A stretch of 64,000 nucleotides of DNA from contig CP092863.1 of the NCBI GenBank assembly GCA_030710605.1, positions 62,642,508 through 62,706,507 of the forward strand, in the 5' to 3' direction. This DNA comes from Cordylochernes scorpioides (lineage: Eukaryota; Arthropoda; Arachnida; Pseudoscorpiones; Chernetidae). The notes beneath the pieces were generated by a model that did not search any database, was not told the origin of the DNA, and saw nothing but the letters and a program-made list of their open reading frames with translations. This document shows, one piece after another, positions 21,743 through 32,592 of the stretch. The position numbers and the translations under genes were made by a program. Position 1 is the first letter of the stretch. Each line of letters starts with the position of its first letter.

Positions 21743-22259
21743 TATATATTTAAAGAAAATATTGTAACGTTTTGGTGTTAAATGTTAAAATTTAATGTTA
21801 AAATATATTTTTACATGAATTTCAGTTTATTTACTCGACGAATGTTTTTAAAAGGTAAGATTATCCAATCGCCGTGAAACTTTAGGAAGTTGTATATTTA
21901 CTATAGTACTGGAAAGGTTTCTGGTTTGAATTTGATTTGAAATAAATATTATTTGCAATTTTATTTGCAAATTTCCTACTTTCACTCACAAGCAGCGCCT
22001 CTCACGGTATCTGGTGAAATTACATTTATAAATTGTAAAAATGATAAAATGTGTTCCAAGTATAATAAATTTAATATTTAATTTGAGGATTAGTATATAT
22101 TTAAAGAAAATATTTTATTTTAAATTTAATAAATATTTTCAAAAAAATATTTGTTTCATAAATATATTTAAACGCATATAACAATATTCATATACGTTCA
22201 TAAATTTACATATAAAAAAGAAGAGATAATTTTTCCAGGAAACAATATAATATGCCATC
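21743..22259. repeat. Second copy of repeat G plus AT-rich sequence
   Basis: 21836-22085 repeats the block at 20385-20635, including AAGCAGCGCCTCTCRCGG. The remainder is AT-rich with no recognisable feature. Confidence 0.55.
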
Positions 22260-22844
22260 AGGAGAACAGTCCAAATATAAATACAGCAATAATTGTTAGA
22301 AACAATGCGTTATGCGTTACAAATTAAACTAATAAAAGAATTTACTAACTCCTTCGCCACAACCATTACTATTCAAACAGAAAGTAAGAAAATTGCTATA
22401 TCAAATATTTATATTCACCCCAATTCTATGATAAAGGAGCACGGAACATTCTTGAGAGCACTAACTGAAACATTTATAAACACGCCCCTAATTATAAATG
22501 GTGACTTTAACGCCAGATCGCCATTAAGGTATGATTCCACTAAAAATTTCAACGGGCATAGTTTGATCCCCATCATTGACGAAACGAACTTAATCATACA
22601 TAATAATAAATCCACTACATGTCGAAATGCTAGTGTGATTGATCTTACGCTGACTAACAAAAAAGCAATAGCAGCTGTCAGAGACTGGCACACAGAACAA
22701 ATATCGCAGATCTCTGATCATGTAGCAATAATCTATGAAGTACATAAACTGATAATTTCACCACAGCTACCAATTATTCTACAAGGAAATTCAGTGAAGA
22801 AAAGGCGAACTGGTCAAATTTTGGGCAGAATTTCAATAAAATAG
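22260..22844 (+). pseudogene. LINE endonuclease-domain fragment
   Basis: The frame from about 22299 to 22844 carries the landmarks of the apurinic-type endonuclease of non-LTR retrotransposons: IINGDFNARSPL, a central RNASVIDLTLTN block and ISDHVAIIYE. The preceding bases in another frame (NTAIIVRNN-like, near 22276) extend the similarity, so a frameshift lies close to 22300. No reverse transcriptase follows. It is a fragment of an R1/Jockey/I-type element, clade uncertain. Confidence 0.8.
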
Positions 22845-22876
22845 ATCAAAATAATATATAATAAGACGCTTAACAC

Positions 22877-23319
22877 ATGAAAAAACAATAGAAAAAAATA
22901 AAAGATAAGTGGGTCAGGTGTGGATATTAAAAATAAAAAAAGGCATCTCCTGACCACGAGCACATGTGCTTTTTAGCGTCTTTACGCAAATTTGGCCTTA
23001 AATACCCATTTTCTGATTTCTCAGGAAGCCATTGGGACCAAAAATATTTTTTGGTCGCAGTGGTTACAGCCTTCTCCACGCTGACGAGCGCCAACAGCGC
23101 GAAACGCGTTCGTGGATGGCTTTTCTTGATAAATCAAGAAATTGGGTTGGCCAAATATCACGAAGCAAGCTAAATAAACGTTTAGTTTATTTTTGCTCCA
23201 CTAGTTGGCGCTCTGCCATTTAAAAAGCACATGTGCTCGTGGTCAGGAGATGCCTTTTTTATTTTTAATATCAACACCTGACCCACTTATCTTTTATTTT
23301 TTCTCTATTGTTTTTTCAT
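22877..23319. mobile_element. Non-autonomous DNA transposon with ~100-bp inverted repeats
   Basis: Left end TGAAAAAACAATAGA and right end TCTATTGTTTTTTCA are inverted, and pairing continues through GATAAGTGGGTCAGGTG, GGCATCTCCTGACCACGAGC and ACATGTGCTTTTTA for about 100 bases with few mismatches. The middle (~240 bp) has no transposase. A diverged relative lies at 44720-45135. Target duplication is unclear because the right flank is a TA repeat, so the superfamily is unassigned. Confidence 0.8.
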
Positions 23320-23330
23320 ATATATATATA

Positions 23331-23973
23331 CTAGATGAATGGCCCGGGCAACGCCCGGGTTTTACCCGAGTGCGTATATATTTTAAAAATGTTTTAATTA
23401 AAATACTATTCGTTACAATTATAAATTGGCGCCGTGGATGTCTCTCTTGTGAAACGTCCCGCCCCCAAACTGTGTGTGTCTTGAAAATATAAAAATGTGA
23501 AAGGAAAAATATGTCCAGGGTAGCCTAGTGGTCATGGCATCTGCCCGGTAAGCGGAAGGTCGTGGGTTCGATTCCCATCCCTTGACACTTTTTTTATTTT
23601 ATCCATTCTGACCAAAATCTATCCGTGAACTTCACACAGAGAGAATAAGGCAATTATATAAGTAGATAATCCAAATTGTGCCTTATCACACACAATTTTT
23701 TTATTTGGCCGTATTACCTTGTGTTTATAATCTATGACGTAATGCCGGCGGCGCGCGCCCGTTGGCTGCCGGCGAGCACGTGACCTCCCTGTGCGCGCGC
23801 ATCCGTGACAGAACCGGCCGGCCCATGACGGTCGTGACTATATATATAATGGATGGATAATAATAATAATAATTATTATTATTATTATTATCATTAGATA
23901 ATGATATTGATCATAATGATGATGCGCGCGCATCCGTGACAGAACCCATGACGGTCGTGACTATATATGTTGA
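23331..23973 (-). mobile_element. Helitron-like HL-C unit 1 carrying a tRNA-like gene
   Basis: In minus orientation it starts TCAACATATATAGTCACG at 23973 and ends CATTCATCTAG at 23331 after the hairpin CCCGGGC-GTT-GCCCGGG. The 5' part has GATGCGCGCGCATC and an ATTATT tract. A 73-base tRNA-like sequence lies in the plus orientation at 23514-23586. It joins unit 2 head to tail at 23973/23974. Confidence 0.75.
23514..23586 (+). tRNA. tRNA-like sequence (probable pseudogene or SINE head), nominal anticodon GGT
   Basis: A cloverleaf can be drawn: acceptor TCCAGGG/CCCTTGA with one mismatch, D arm GCC/GGC with A box TAGCCTAGTGGTC, anticodon stem TCTGC/GCGGA with loop CCGGTAA, and T arm with a perfect B box GGTTCGATTCC. 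Position 33 is C rather than the invariant T, and GGT is not a usual eukaryotic anticodon, so a functional tRNA is doubtful. The internal Pol III promoter looks intact and a T7 run follows two bases after CAC. Confidence 0.6.
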
Positions 23974-24633
23974 CTAGACGAATGGCCCGGGCAAGGCCCG
24001 GGTTTTACCCGAGTGTGTATATATTTTTAAAATGTTTTAATTAAAATACTATTCGTTAAAATTATAAATTGGCGCCGTGGATGACTCTCTTGTGAAACGT
24101 CCCGCCCCAAACTGTGTGTGTCTTGAAAATATAAAAATAAAAATGTGAACGGAAAATATGTCCAGGGTAGCCTAGTGGTCATGGCATCTGCTCGGTAAGC
24201 GGAAGGTCGTGGGTTCGACTCCCATCCCTTGACACTTTTTTTATTTTATCCATTCTGACCAAAATCTATCCGTGAACTTCACACAGTGAACTTCACACAG
24301 AGAGAATAAGGCAATTATATAAGTAGATAATCCAAATTGTGCCTTATCACACACTATTTTTTTATTTGGCCGTATTACCTTGTGTTTATAATCTATGCGT
24401 AATGCCGGCGGCGCCCGCCCGTTGGCTGCCGGCGAGCACGTGACCTCCCTGTGCGCGCGCATCCGTGACAGAACCGGCCGGCCCATGACGGTCGTGACTA
24501 TATATATAATGGATGGATAATAATAATAATAATTATTATTATTATTATTATCATTAGATAATGATAATGATCATAATGATGATGCGCGCGCATCCGTGAC
24601 AGAACCCATGACGGTCGTGACTATATATGTTGA
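23974..24633 (-). mobile_element. Helitron-like HL-C unit 2 carrying a tRNA-like gene
   Basis: Tandem neighbour of 23331-23973, 660 bp, with the same start and end signals (TCAACATATATAG at 24633, CGTCTAG at 23974). The body is about 97% like unit 1, including the tRNA-like segment. Confidence 0.75.
24161..24233 (+). tRNA. tRNA-like sequence, second copy
   Basis: Differs from 23514-23586 by C to T in the anticodon loop (TCGGTAA) and T to C in the T loop (B box GGTTCGACTCC). Same flanks and same T-run after CAC. Both copies moved with, or were duplicated with, the host repeat. Confidence 0.6.
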
Positions 24634-24639
24634 TATATA

Positions 24640-24980
24640 CAGTGGACCCTCGGTTTACGAGCACCTTGGAGTACGAGCTTTTCGCAGTACGAGCAAAATT
24701 TTTTGAAAAATTTTACCTCGGATTACGAGTGAAATTTCGCATTACGAGCAACTCGTGATGGTTGCCCATAATCGTGATGGATTAAAATTCACTGGGATCC
24801 CTCCCTTCAGATCAGATTCGGTAAATATGTAAAATGTGGGAAACTGTGCAATTGTTCGTAGCAAGAAGAATTGCCCGAGTTTTAATTATTAAAAATAAGA
24901 AATTAGTTTCGCACTACGAGCGTTTTGGAGTACGAGCATGGCTCTGGAACGGATTATGCTCGCAAACCGAGGGTCCACTG
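24640..24980. mobile_element. MITE of Tigger/pogo-like type, 341 bp
   Basis: Inverted ends CAGTGGACCCTCGGTTTACG and its complement at 24961-24980 with one mismatch, flanked by TA. The sub-terminal TACGAGC motif recurs several times. No transposase. CAGTGG-type ends with TA duplication are typical of pogo/Tigger-derived MITEs. It sits at the TA-rich 5' end of an HL-E copy. Confidence 0.85.
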
Positions 24981-25365
24981 TATGTGTTTGTCGGCTATGC
25001 ATGCCCTCAATATGTAACTAATCTTGCTGAAATTTGAACAGGACAGAGTTAAATCTGGAAGATATTTTTTTCGCACTTTTACCCAAGAAAATTATAATTA
25101 ACCAAGTACTGAGCAACAATATTTTTTGGTCATAAATGATGATGACAATATTACTGAATCATGTTTGATTGACATAAACAAAATTATATAGGGGAATATT
25201 CACTAAAGCAGACCATGGGCGAAGCCAGATGATAATATTTAGTAGGCAGGAACAAAATTATACCAGCGAAACATTCACTCGAGCAGAAGACACACGAAGC
25301 CAGGTCATCTCTATATATAAAATATCGTTTCTCGGCCTTTTGGCTAAGATCGTGTAGTATATCTC

Positions 25366-25398
<33 letters not shown>

Positions 25399-25584
25399 TT
25401 AAATTCTATTCAGTAGAGAATGTGGATATGTTTGCTCTAAAAATATATTTTATATAAATATATAATGTAACGAATATTATTATCATAATATTCTGTGTGT
25501 TCCGGAATATTATTATCAATAATATTCGTTAGGCAAACTTTTACTCGGATAAAACCCGGGCGAAGCCGGGTACACATCCGCTAG
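24981..25584 (+). mobile_element. Helitron-like HL-E copy containing a U2 snRNA 5' fragment
   Basis: Runs from GTTTGTCGGCTATGCATGCC to the hairpin and CATCCGCTAG at 25581-25584, then T. A minus-strand relative covers 48967-49475. The U2-like segment lies in the middle of both. The 3' half (TTCGTTAGGCAAACTTTTAC) is shared with the copy split by copia. Confidence 0.7.
25324..25360 (+). ncRNA. U2 snRNA 5' fragment
   Basis: Begins ATCGTTTCTCGGCCTTTTGG and continues CTAAGATC, then TGTAGTAT. This is the start of spliceosomal U2, including the region next to the branch-point recognition sequence, with one substitution and a 2-base deletion (AA) after GATC. The rest of U2 is absent, so it is not a functional snRNA. 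Confidence 0.85.
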
Positions 25585-25595
25585 TATTTTATATA

Positions 25596-27016
25596 CACTG
25601 CGTGACATTGAAAATGGAACACCAAGAAATAGTGGCCAGAAAATTATGCAAATTTCAGGGTAGACGCGCTTAACCGAGTTATGCAAATAATGTAAAATGC
25701 GCAGCTCTCGTGCGCACATGGAGTAAGATATAAGGGAAGGAACATTTGCAGAAAGGACAGTATTCGTGTCGGTATTTTTTCAAGGAAAATCATTGTAGAA
25801 ATTTTGTTCTTGTGTCAAAAGACACGTGTAATAACAGAGAATGCCAGGTCATCGTAAACGGAGGCAGTTCAAGCAGACAGACGCTTTTACGAGGGGCATG
25901 GTGATCGGACTGAAAAGGGCAGGTTGGTCTATACGTCAAATCGCAGCTGATACACACCTTGGTGCGTCCACGGTGCACCGACTGTGGAGAAGATGGTTGG
26001 AACAAGGAAATGTGGCAATTTATAGGAATGTCGGTGCAACCAGAGTGACGTCAGCACGTGTGGATCGGCGTATCCTTCGACAAGCAGTGGCGGCCCCACA
26101 AGCCACTTGTACCGCCATCCTGCAACATGTGCAAGACACCCTAGATCATTCCATCTCGACCAGAACCATTTCCCGTCGATTGGTTGCTAATGGCTTGCAC
26201 TCATGCCGTCCGCTAAGAAGACTGCCATTGACCCCACCGAATAGGCGCCAACGTTTGAAATGGTGCCGGGCTAGATCGACGTGGATGACGGAATGGCACA
26301 GGCTCGTGTTCTCAGATGAGTCGCGTTTCTGCTTGTCCAGTGATAGTCGCCGTGTATGCGTGTGGCGTCGACGTGGAGAAAGGTCCAATCCGGCAGCAAT
26401 TGTGGAACGCCCCACCGTGCGACAACGTGGAATCATGGTTTGGGGCGCAATCGCGTATGATTCCAGGTCACCTTTACTTCGTATTCAGGGCACTATGACG
26501 GCCCAACGATACGTTGATGATGTGCTACGACCGGTGACACTCCCCTACCTTCAGGGGGTACCCAATGCCCTTTATCAGCAGGATAACGCCCGACCGCACA
26601 CTGCTCGCATTAGCCAACAAGCTCTGCAAGATGTACAGATGCTTCCCTGGCCACCGTACTCTCCTGATCTCTCACCAATCGAGCACGTCTGGGACATCAT
26701 TGGACGCCGTTTGCATGCCTTGCCACAGCCGCGTTCAGAAGACGAACTGTGGCAAATGGTTGAGAGGGAATGGAGAGCCATCCCTCAGGACGCCATCCGT
26801 ACTCTGATTGACTCTCTACCTAGACGTGCTGCTGCGTGCAATGCCGTCCGCGGTGGTCCTACTTGCTACTAAGCCGACACCGTTCTCGCTCTGTATTATG
26901 ACTATCATTTTGAAATAAAGATCACTTATTGTTCGTCCCTGTCTCTCTCTGTCTGCCGAGTTTCATCACTTTCTGGCCACTATTTCTTGGTGTTCCATTT
27001 TCAATGTCACGCAGTG
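25596..27016 (+). mobile_element. Tc1-like transposon, apparently intact
   Basis: 1421 bp, with 47-bp inverted repeats (25596-25642 and 26970-27016) beginning CACTGCGTGACATTGAAAAT that are identical in both ends, and TA on each side. One uninterrupted transposase frame fills the middle. Identical ends and an intact frame suggest recent movement. Inserted 12 bases after the end of an HL-E copy. Confidence 0.95.
25841..26872 (+). CDS. Tc1/mariner-superfamily transposase (343 aa)
   Basis: Catalyses cut-and-paste transposition of its own element at TA sites. The start MPGHRKRRQFKQTDAF is the first ATG with a paired helix-turn-helix region behind it (RGMVIGLKRAGWSIRQIAAD at about 19-38, then a second HTH with STVHRLWRRW). 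The catalytic triad is readable: D159 in VFSDESRF, D248 in QQDNARPH, E281 in SPDLSPIEHVWD. There are 32 residues between D248 and E281, two fewer than the 34 of classical Tc1. No stop or frameshift is present and length matches the family. Polyadenylation signal AATAAA lies about 45 bases after the stop. Confidence 0.95.
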   Translation: MPGHRKRRQFKQTDAFTRGMVIGLKRAGWSIRQIAADTHLGASTVHRLWRRWLEQGNVAIYRNVGATRVTSARVDRRILRQAVAAPQATCTAILQHVQDTLDHSISTRTISRRLVANGLHSCRPLRRLPLTPPNRRQRLKWCRARSTWMTEWHRLVFSDESRFCLSSDSRRVCVWRRRGERSNPAAIVERPTVRQRGIMVWGAIAYDSRSPLLRIQGTMTAQRYVDDVLRPVTLPYLQGVPNALYQQDNARPHTARISQQALQDVQMLPWPPYSPDLSPIEHVWDIIGRRLHALPQPRSEDELWQMVEREWRAIPQDAIRTLIDSLPRRAAACNAVRGGPTCY

Positions 27017-27018
27017 TA

Positions 27019-28006
27019 TGTCAATTTTCTATTTTAAATTTATTTATATATATATAGTACATTTTAAACTCTCTCTGTATAATAATGACACTTTTAGTAT
27101 ATGTCACATATCTTCCAATTAGTTAAAAACCGATACCTTAAAAGATCCTGCCCTTCTTTTGGAATGTACACCGTTTCTGTTTGCTGCCACCCCCATATTT
27201 TATATATAAACTAGTTGTATTTTAACCCCCTATTTGTATGTAACACTAAAAATGTTGACCTCAAAATAAAGATCCAAAGCGTGTTCGGTCAGCTGGTGGC
27301 AGGGACAGAGGGGAGGAAAAAGGCCAAAGCCCAGCCCATGTGGGGCCCCCAGGGACTCCTTATAGACGACCCCCCTGTAAACAGGACAGGTTTTGGGCGG
27401 AGGTCAGCAGCAGATGGTGCTAGTGGGAGGCTCTGCAGACGGCTTCTCTCTAACACACAGTCTCTCCTTCCAGGTCTCGGGGATAAGCATCCAAGTTTGT
27501 GTCATGGCCTCTACCTCTGTCCCGTGGGCTGTCCCCGATCACTCTCGGTGCTAACATCCAGCCCTGCCTCTGCTTCTTGTTGACCGCGTGTGGGAAGAAC
27601 ATCAACACTCGTCTCACGTACGCGACTGCCAGCCTATCCATACGTCGACATTTGCAACAATATTACATATATATTTATCCTTATTTAATATTATTTATTT
27701 AAATTTATTCAATTTTGTATTTAACCATATATAATCTTATATGAACTTCGAAATAAAGTAGTTTCAATCTCTCTCTCTCTCTCTTGAGATTCAATAAATA
27801 AAATGTGAAAATATATTTGTAAAATAAGGGTTTAAATTGACTTCGGTTTATACACAATAGAACCTTCTTTAAGAGACCACCTAAAAATGGATACACCCGG
27901 TTTTTCCTAGAGGCTATCTCTCATTGAAGGTTGGAGGAGTTAGGTTTAAACATTCTATGAAAAAGCTAATTCACCCTTTGACACAATGGTCAAAAAATGT
28001 ACCTAG
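27019..28006. other. Unassigned sequence with a GC-richer block
   Basis: 27270-27640 is markedly GC-richer than its surroundings and non-repetitive here, but no protein similarity or paired ends could be found. A TCTC tract lies at 27768-27783. At 27855-27950 is the AGAGACCACC block also seen at 11850. Confidence 0.4.
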
Positions 28007-28400
28007 CAATGTATACCAGCCCATGTTGGAATAGAGGGCAATGAACAGGCTGATGGCCTAGCGAAGGAGGGACGAAAACAGGCACTGGAAACCAATTCAA
28101 TAACATTAAAGACGCAAATACAAAAGCAAAACTCATTATAAAAACCAAAATACCCCAGCTCATATGTAACCTCAATATTAACAGAGAATTAACAACAACA
28201 ATTTCGAGAATCAGAACAGGACATTTTAAAGGAATGAAGATAAACCCAGATATGACTAGATCCTACAGGAAATGCAATAACTGTCACAACAACCAACTTA
28301 CTCCGGAACATATATACCCGGCTATCCTTGCAGCCCTCTATATGACAGACATCAATCCAGAAGAGGACATTCATATGGATAAGGCACCTCAGTTGGCCTG
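28007..28400 (+). pseudogene. LINE RNase H and C-terminal fragment
   Basis: CIPAHVGIEGNEQADGLAKE (from about 28010) is the last RNase H motif of non-LTR retrotransposons of the I or R1 type. After a frameshift near 28105 the RIRTGHFKG block, a C-X2-C pair (CNNCHN) and TPEHIYP follow, the usual zinc-knuckle tail after RNase H. Similarity ends near 28400. Downstream, an open frame runs to 28734 with no recognised domain. Confidence 0.75.
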
Positions 28401-28759
28401 GTATTGTGATCAGGGTGTACGGACCGATCTGATCTGCTCCATGGACAAGATACCACCATCACCCCTGAAGGCTTACAGAACTTCCCCAAGAGCCAAGACT
28501 AACCCAGATAGGTTGCAATTATTGTACGTGATTCCAATAATCTATATAACACATAAAAAAGAGAGAAAAATCACAAATCTTCCCAGTTGGTCTCGAGTAC
28601 CACGCCATCATCATCTCCTCAGCAGCGTAGCACGCGATCTACGTTTCCTTCGTAGACCTCGAAATACGTGGTGTCGCTGTAGACACGCTGGCGATCATTC
28701 ATCAAACTCTGCAGAGGTGGTAGAGGCGCTATGAACATATTCATTGTATATAACATATA

Positions 28760-28921
28760 CAGTAGAACCTTACTTCAAAATACGCCTAATTTCAGGGCCA
28801 AAGTGTCTTTTAGAGAGAGGTGTCTTCTTACCAGAGAGTTGCAAAATAGCAAAAAAGTTTATTTTGCAAATGAAAACTGTCCTTTGTAGAGAGGTGTCCT
28901 CTCTTGGAGGTTGTTCTACTG
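28760..28921. mobile_element. MITE, 162 bp, CAGTAGAACC ends
   Basis: CAGTAGAACCT at the left and GGTTGTTCTACTG at the right are inverted with a small offset, flanked by TA. Contains AGTGTCTTTTAGAGAGAGGTG. A related left end occurs at 42104. Probably pogo/Tigger-derived. Confidence 0.75.
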
Positions 28922-28939
28922 TAAATATATATATATATA

Positions 28940-29790
28940 TGGTAATTTAAAACAACAACCTCATATTGTGTAGATAACTTATAACAAGATTGTCATGTTG
29001 TATATAGAGACACATCTATAAATAATTATGCGCATGATTAATCTGTGTCATTGCATCACCTATGTAATGTAATTTGTACAAAGTGGATAAATAAATAAAA
29101 TCTGTAATAGATTTAAGAGTTGAGCTAAAGCAGAGATCGAGCATAGTATTACCAAAACAACAGTCTAAAGATGGAACTCATAAATCAGGTAGATTCACAA
29201 TTCCCACGACAGGCCACCCACACTGTCACATGTGGTGGAATGCAGAGACCCCTCTCACACCTGGACAGGTAAAGGCGCCCTTTCTCAAACGCCCCTGTCA
29301 CATAAGGTCACCCCGTCTTTAACCTATAAATCATCACCTTACAGGGACTTGACAGCTCAGTACAGTTCAGTCAGTTGAGTTTAGTTCACCCTTAGCGTCA
29401 GCTCACGTCGGTCGTACCTTATGTCGATCTCAACTATCATGTAGACGAGCAAGAAACTTCTATGTCTCCATCTTTCGCTCCTGGCTCAACTTTTATCTGT
29501 TAACGGAACTTTCTTAGTGCAACTGTGTCTTCGTTTTTTGTGTATGGATATCCCCAAGCTTTTCCACTCTGCCTCGACCACGACTGCCTGTATTTTGTGA
29601 GAACTTTTAAAGGTCTTCCAAGGTGCAGAGAGGTACTGGAAAACTCTACATCCTGACTGTTCCTCTTGGTCAACACAGTACAACAAGAGCTACCAGGACT
29701 TCAACCTTATTTCAGTAGTCGACAGGATACTACAAGTCGACATCAAACTCAACAAATCATTACAGTGAGTCGACAAGATCTCTTATTTCA
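28940..29790 (+). repeat. 5' LTR (851 bp)
   Basis: Starts TGGTAATTTAAAAC and ends CTTATTTCA. It contains a short GTCGACAGGATAC phrase near its end that is repeated just after the LTR. Near-identical to 36090-36940. Confidence 0.93.
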
Positions 29791-29870
29791 GTAGCCGACA
29801 GGATAACCAAAACGAAGGATACCAAACGAAGAAAGCTAGATAGTCCAGATAGAAGCGAGAAAGTGCAAAG

Positions 29871-30863
29871 ATGGAAGAGCAAACCGAACAGTCCAACGAT
29901 GCGACCGGGCTATCTGTTCCCCAACAAGATACGACATTTGAAGAGGAGGAAACGTCGCCGCCCCAAGGGACCTCCGCAGACCCGCTGACACAGATCGCCG
30001 ATGCCCTGAATAAGCTGCTGGTCGCCCGATCTCCGAGGGAGATAGATGTGAGTCCATACGATGGTACCTTTGAAGCCCAGAGCTTTTTCGACAACTTCGA
30101 TGCCCAAGCAGACCGAGCTAAACTGACCTACACGGACCGCCTACGCAAGTTACCCTGCTACCTGCAAGGTAAGCCCCTACAATATTTCCGAAACCTACGG
30201 TTAGATAGGTTATTTTATATTGATGTCCGCCAAACCTTGATAGATTTATTCCCAACAGCGACAGAAGCGTCGTTTTCACGCTTCCTAGCCATCAAATTGA
30301 CACCCCAAATGCCCCTAGAAGACTACTACCAAAACAAAACGGTAATGGGCATGAAATTAAACCTACCCGCCGACATATTAATAGATTCTCTGACCGAAGG
30401 ACTACCCGTCGCAGATCAGCGATTAATCGCCACGGTGCAGCCAAACACCATTAAAGAATGGTTCGACCTAGTGTCGAGAATAAGAAGAACCCAGTGTGCC
30501 ACCAGTGCAGTGTACCAGCGCTAAGTAGACAAGGCCCCACATCCAACCTACCACAACCCACCACCGCGGCACAACAACCAGCGGTCATCACGTGTAACGT
30601 ACCAAGTTGCACCCCCACCCTCGCCTTGCAAGTATTGCAATGTTATGCACTGGCACTCCCAGTGTGAACAACGGTTCCAACAGGACCGAACAAGCCAAGT
30701 CTACAGCGCCAGACCACGCACAACCACTGTACCAAAATCTGGTACCCGACCCAAGGTCCAATCTCGGAGCCCTGTTCCCCAAGTCCAAGCTGCAAGCCGA
30801 GACGACTCTACAAGCCCCGCGAGCAGCTCAACGGTAGGAAAACCTGAAACTTATTTTCGTTGA
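29871..30863 (+). pseudogene. Gag of the second Ty3/Gypsy element, one nonsense codon
   Basis: Starts MEEQTEQSNDATGL, has an acidic N-terminus and a capsid-like region (residues about 60-210, with YDGTFEAQSFFDNFD and GLPVADQRLIATV). A TAA at 30522-30524 interrupts; the same frame then continues through a proline-rich linker to a zinc knuckle CKYCNVMHWHSQC (about 30633) and a Ser/Arg-rich tail ending TGA at 30861-30863. Confidence 0.82.
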
Positions 30864-32592
30864 ACAGCTTATAATATGGACTGAATTGTCACCTAATGTA
30901 AATTTGCCCTTTTTAATAGACACGGGAGCATCTATAAACCTACTTAACTTAGATATTTTAAGAACCATAGAAAATAGGTTACCATATAAAATTATTATCC
31001 ATCAGTACAGTTTAACTATAAACGCAATAGCCCACAATGTAAATACCCTTGGATATATATTTTTAAAACTTAAAATAGGTAACCTCACCCAAAAACTAAA
31101 ATTTTTTATAGTAGAAGCTTCACTACCTTTTGGTATTTTATCTATTAATACCCTTAAAATATTTAAATTAATCATAGATTTTAATAATCTCCAAATTTAT
31201 CAAAATAATGATGCTCTCCCAACGAATGTCTATAAGTTCACCAAGTGCAAACAGGATTTATGTCCCACTCAACCGAGAAAAACGGATATTTTTACCACCT
31301 TCCCCTCGAACCAATCCTGTTTACACGTGGCGGACCCTACCCCAATTATATGTTCCCCCACTATTGTTTCACCCACTATATCTCCTACCCATGATATTGA
31401 GATTTCTATACCTTCTAATGCGACACCTCAGTTAGAACATTGTCCACACGAACTCCACCGAATTCTATATGAATTCTCGCATGTGTTCTCTACTAATAAA
31501 TACAATGTGCCCAAATTGAACATACCACCGGTAAAAATCAATACCACCACAGATAAAATAATAGCATTACGCCCATATAGAGTGCCACTACACGACCAAC
31601 AAGAAATACAAACCCAAATAGAGCAAATGCTCCAACATGGAATTATTGCCCCGTCAGTTTCACCTTATGCCAGTCCAATAACTCTTGTCACAAAACGTGA
31701 CAAAACGAAACGTTTCTGTATTGATTACAGAAAACTTAATGAAATCATCGCTCCAGACGTACATCCTTTACCTTTAATAGAAACCATTCTTGACAAATTG
31801 TCGAAAGCCAAATACTACTCTTCTGTAGATATAGCATCCGCATATTGGCAAGTGGAAGTAGAACCTAACTCACGTAATCTACTAGCTTTCGTGACGTTGG
31901 ATAGTCAGTACGAATTTTGTAGACTTCCTAACGGATTTAAAAATTCGCCACAGATATACCATCGTGCCATAAACCAGGTCATGCAAAAATATAAACTAAA
32001 TTTTGTTAGCCATTACTTCGACGATTTCATTATTTTTTCTGACACCTTAGAGGATCATCTACAACACCTACAACAATTTCTAACGGTATGTCAACACGAA
32101 AACATCAAACTCAATTATAACAAATGTTCGTTTTTTAAAACAAATATAGATTTCTTAGGATACACTGTTACCGCAGGTACTTATGCACCACAGACGCGCA
32201 ACCTTGATACCATAAGTGCAATCAAACCACCTACCAATCAAAAGACATTACAATCATTTTTAGGAGCAGTGAACGTGTATAATAAGTTTATACCAGATTA
32301 TGCCCGCTTACGTGCACCTTTAAATAAACTACTTAAAAAAGATGTGAAATGGAATTGGGACCCAGATTGTCAACAAGCTTTCACCACTCTCAAAGAGAGT
32401 TTAACCAGTAAACCAGTACTACACTTGTATCAAGTCGGTTTACCATGCCGCCTTTATTGCGACGCATCCACCCAAGGGATCGCAGGCATACTCAAACAGG
32501 TACATCCAGACGGACAAGTACATCCTGTACAATATTTCAGCCGCGCCCTTAGAGCACATGAGAGAAACTACACCGTTTCCGAACTCGAGTGA
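30838..32592 (+). CDS. Protease-RT-RNase H part of pol, ends at a premature TGA
   Basis: Open from 30838, overlapping gag by 26 bases in the +1 frame, so expression would need frameshifting. Counting from codon 30886: protease FLIDTGASINLL (D12), RT from about 225 with SPYASPITLVTKRD, SVDIASAYWQVE, LPNGFKNSP and YFDD at 377-380, then the connection and RNase H start YCDASTQGIAG. TGA at 32590-32592 cuts RNase H directly after SELE, one codon before the conserved LAIV. Confidence 0.9.
   Translation, partial: ENLKLIFVEQLIIWTELSPNVNLPFLIDTGASINLLNLDILRTIENRLPYKIIIHQYSLTINAIAHNVNTLGYIFLKLKIGNLTQKLKFFIVEASLPFGILSINTLKIFKLIIDFNNLQIYQNNDALPTNVYKFTKCKQDLCPTQPRKTDIFTTFPSNQSCLHVADPTPIICSPTIVSPTISPTHDIEISIPSNATPQLEHCPHELHRILYEFSHVFSTNKYNVPKLNIPPVKINTTTDKIIALRPYRVPLHDQQEIQTQIEQMLQHGIIAPSVSPYASPITLVTKRDKTKRFCIDYRKLNEIIAPDVHPLPLIETILDKLSKAKYYSSVDIASAYWQVEVEPNSRNLLAFVTLDSQYEFCRLPNGFKNSPQIYHRAINQVMQKYKLNFVSHYFDDFIIFSDTLEDHLQHLQQFLTVCQHENIKLNYNKCSFFKTNIDFLGYTVTAGTYAPQTRNLDTISAIKPPTNQKTLQSFLGAVNVYNKFIPDYARLRAPLNKLLKKDVKWNWDPDCQQAFTTLKESLTSKPVLHLYQVGLPCRLYCDASTQGIAGILKQVHPDGQVHPVQYFSRALRAHERNYTVSELE

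Noticed and set aside
25324..25360. Functional U2 snRNA gene
   Set aside because: Only the first ~37 bases are present, with a deletion, and the rest of U2 is missing.
27215..27583. 122-codon open frame in the GC-richer block
   Set aside because: No start context, domain or family resemblance; probably chance in GC-rich sequence.
27253..27659. Possible solo LTR from TGTTGACC to TTTGCAACA
   Set aside because: Start and end letters fit, but the flanking bases do not form a duplication and no relative is present.
28234..28734. 166-codon open frame downstream of the LINE RNase H relic
   Set aside because: Only the first part resembles a LINE tail; the rest shows no domain, so it is not called as a gene.
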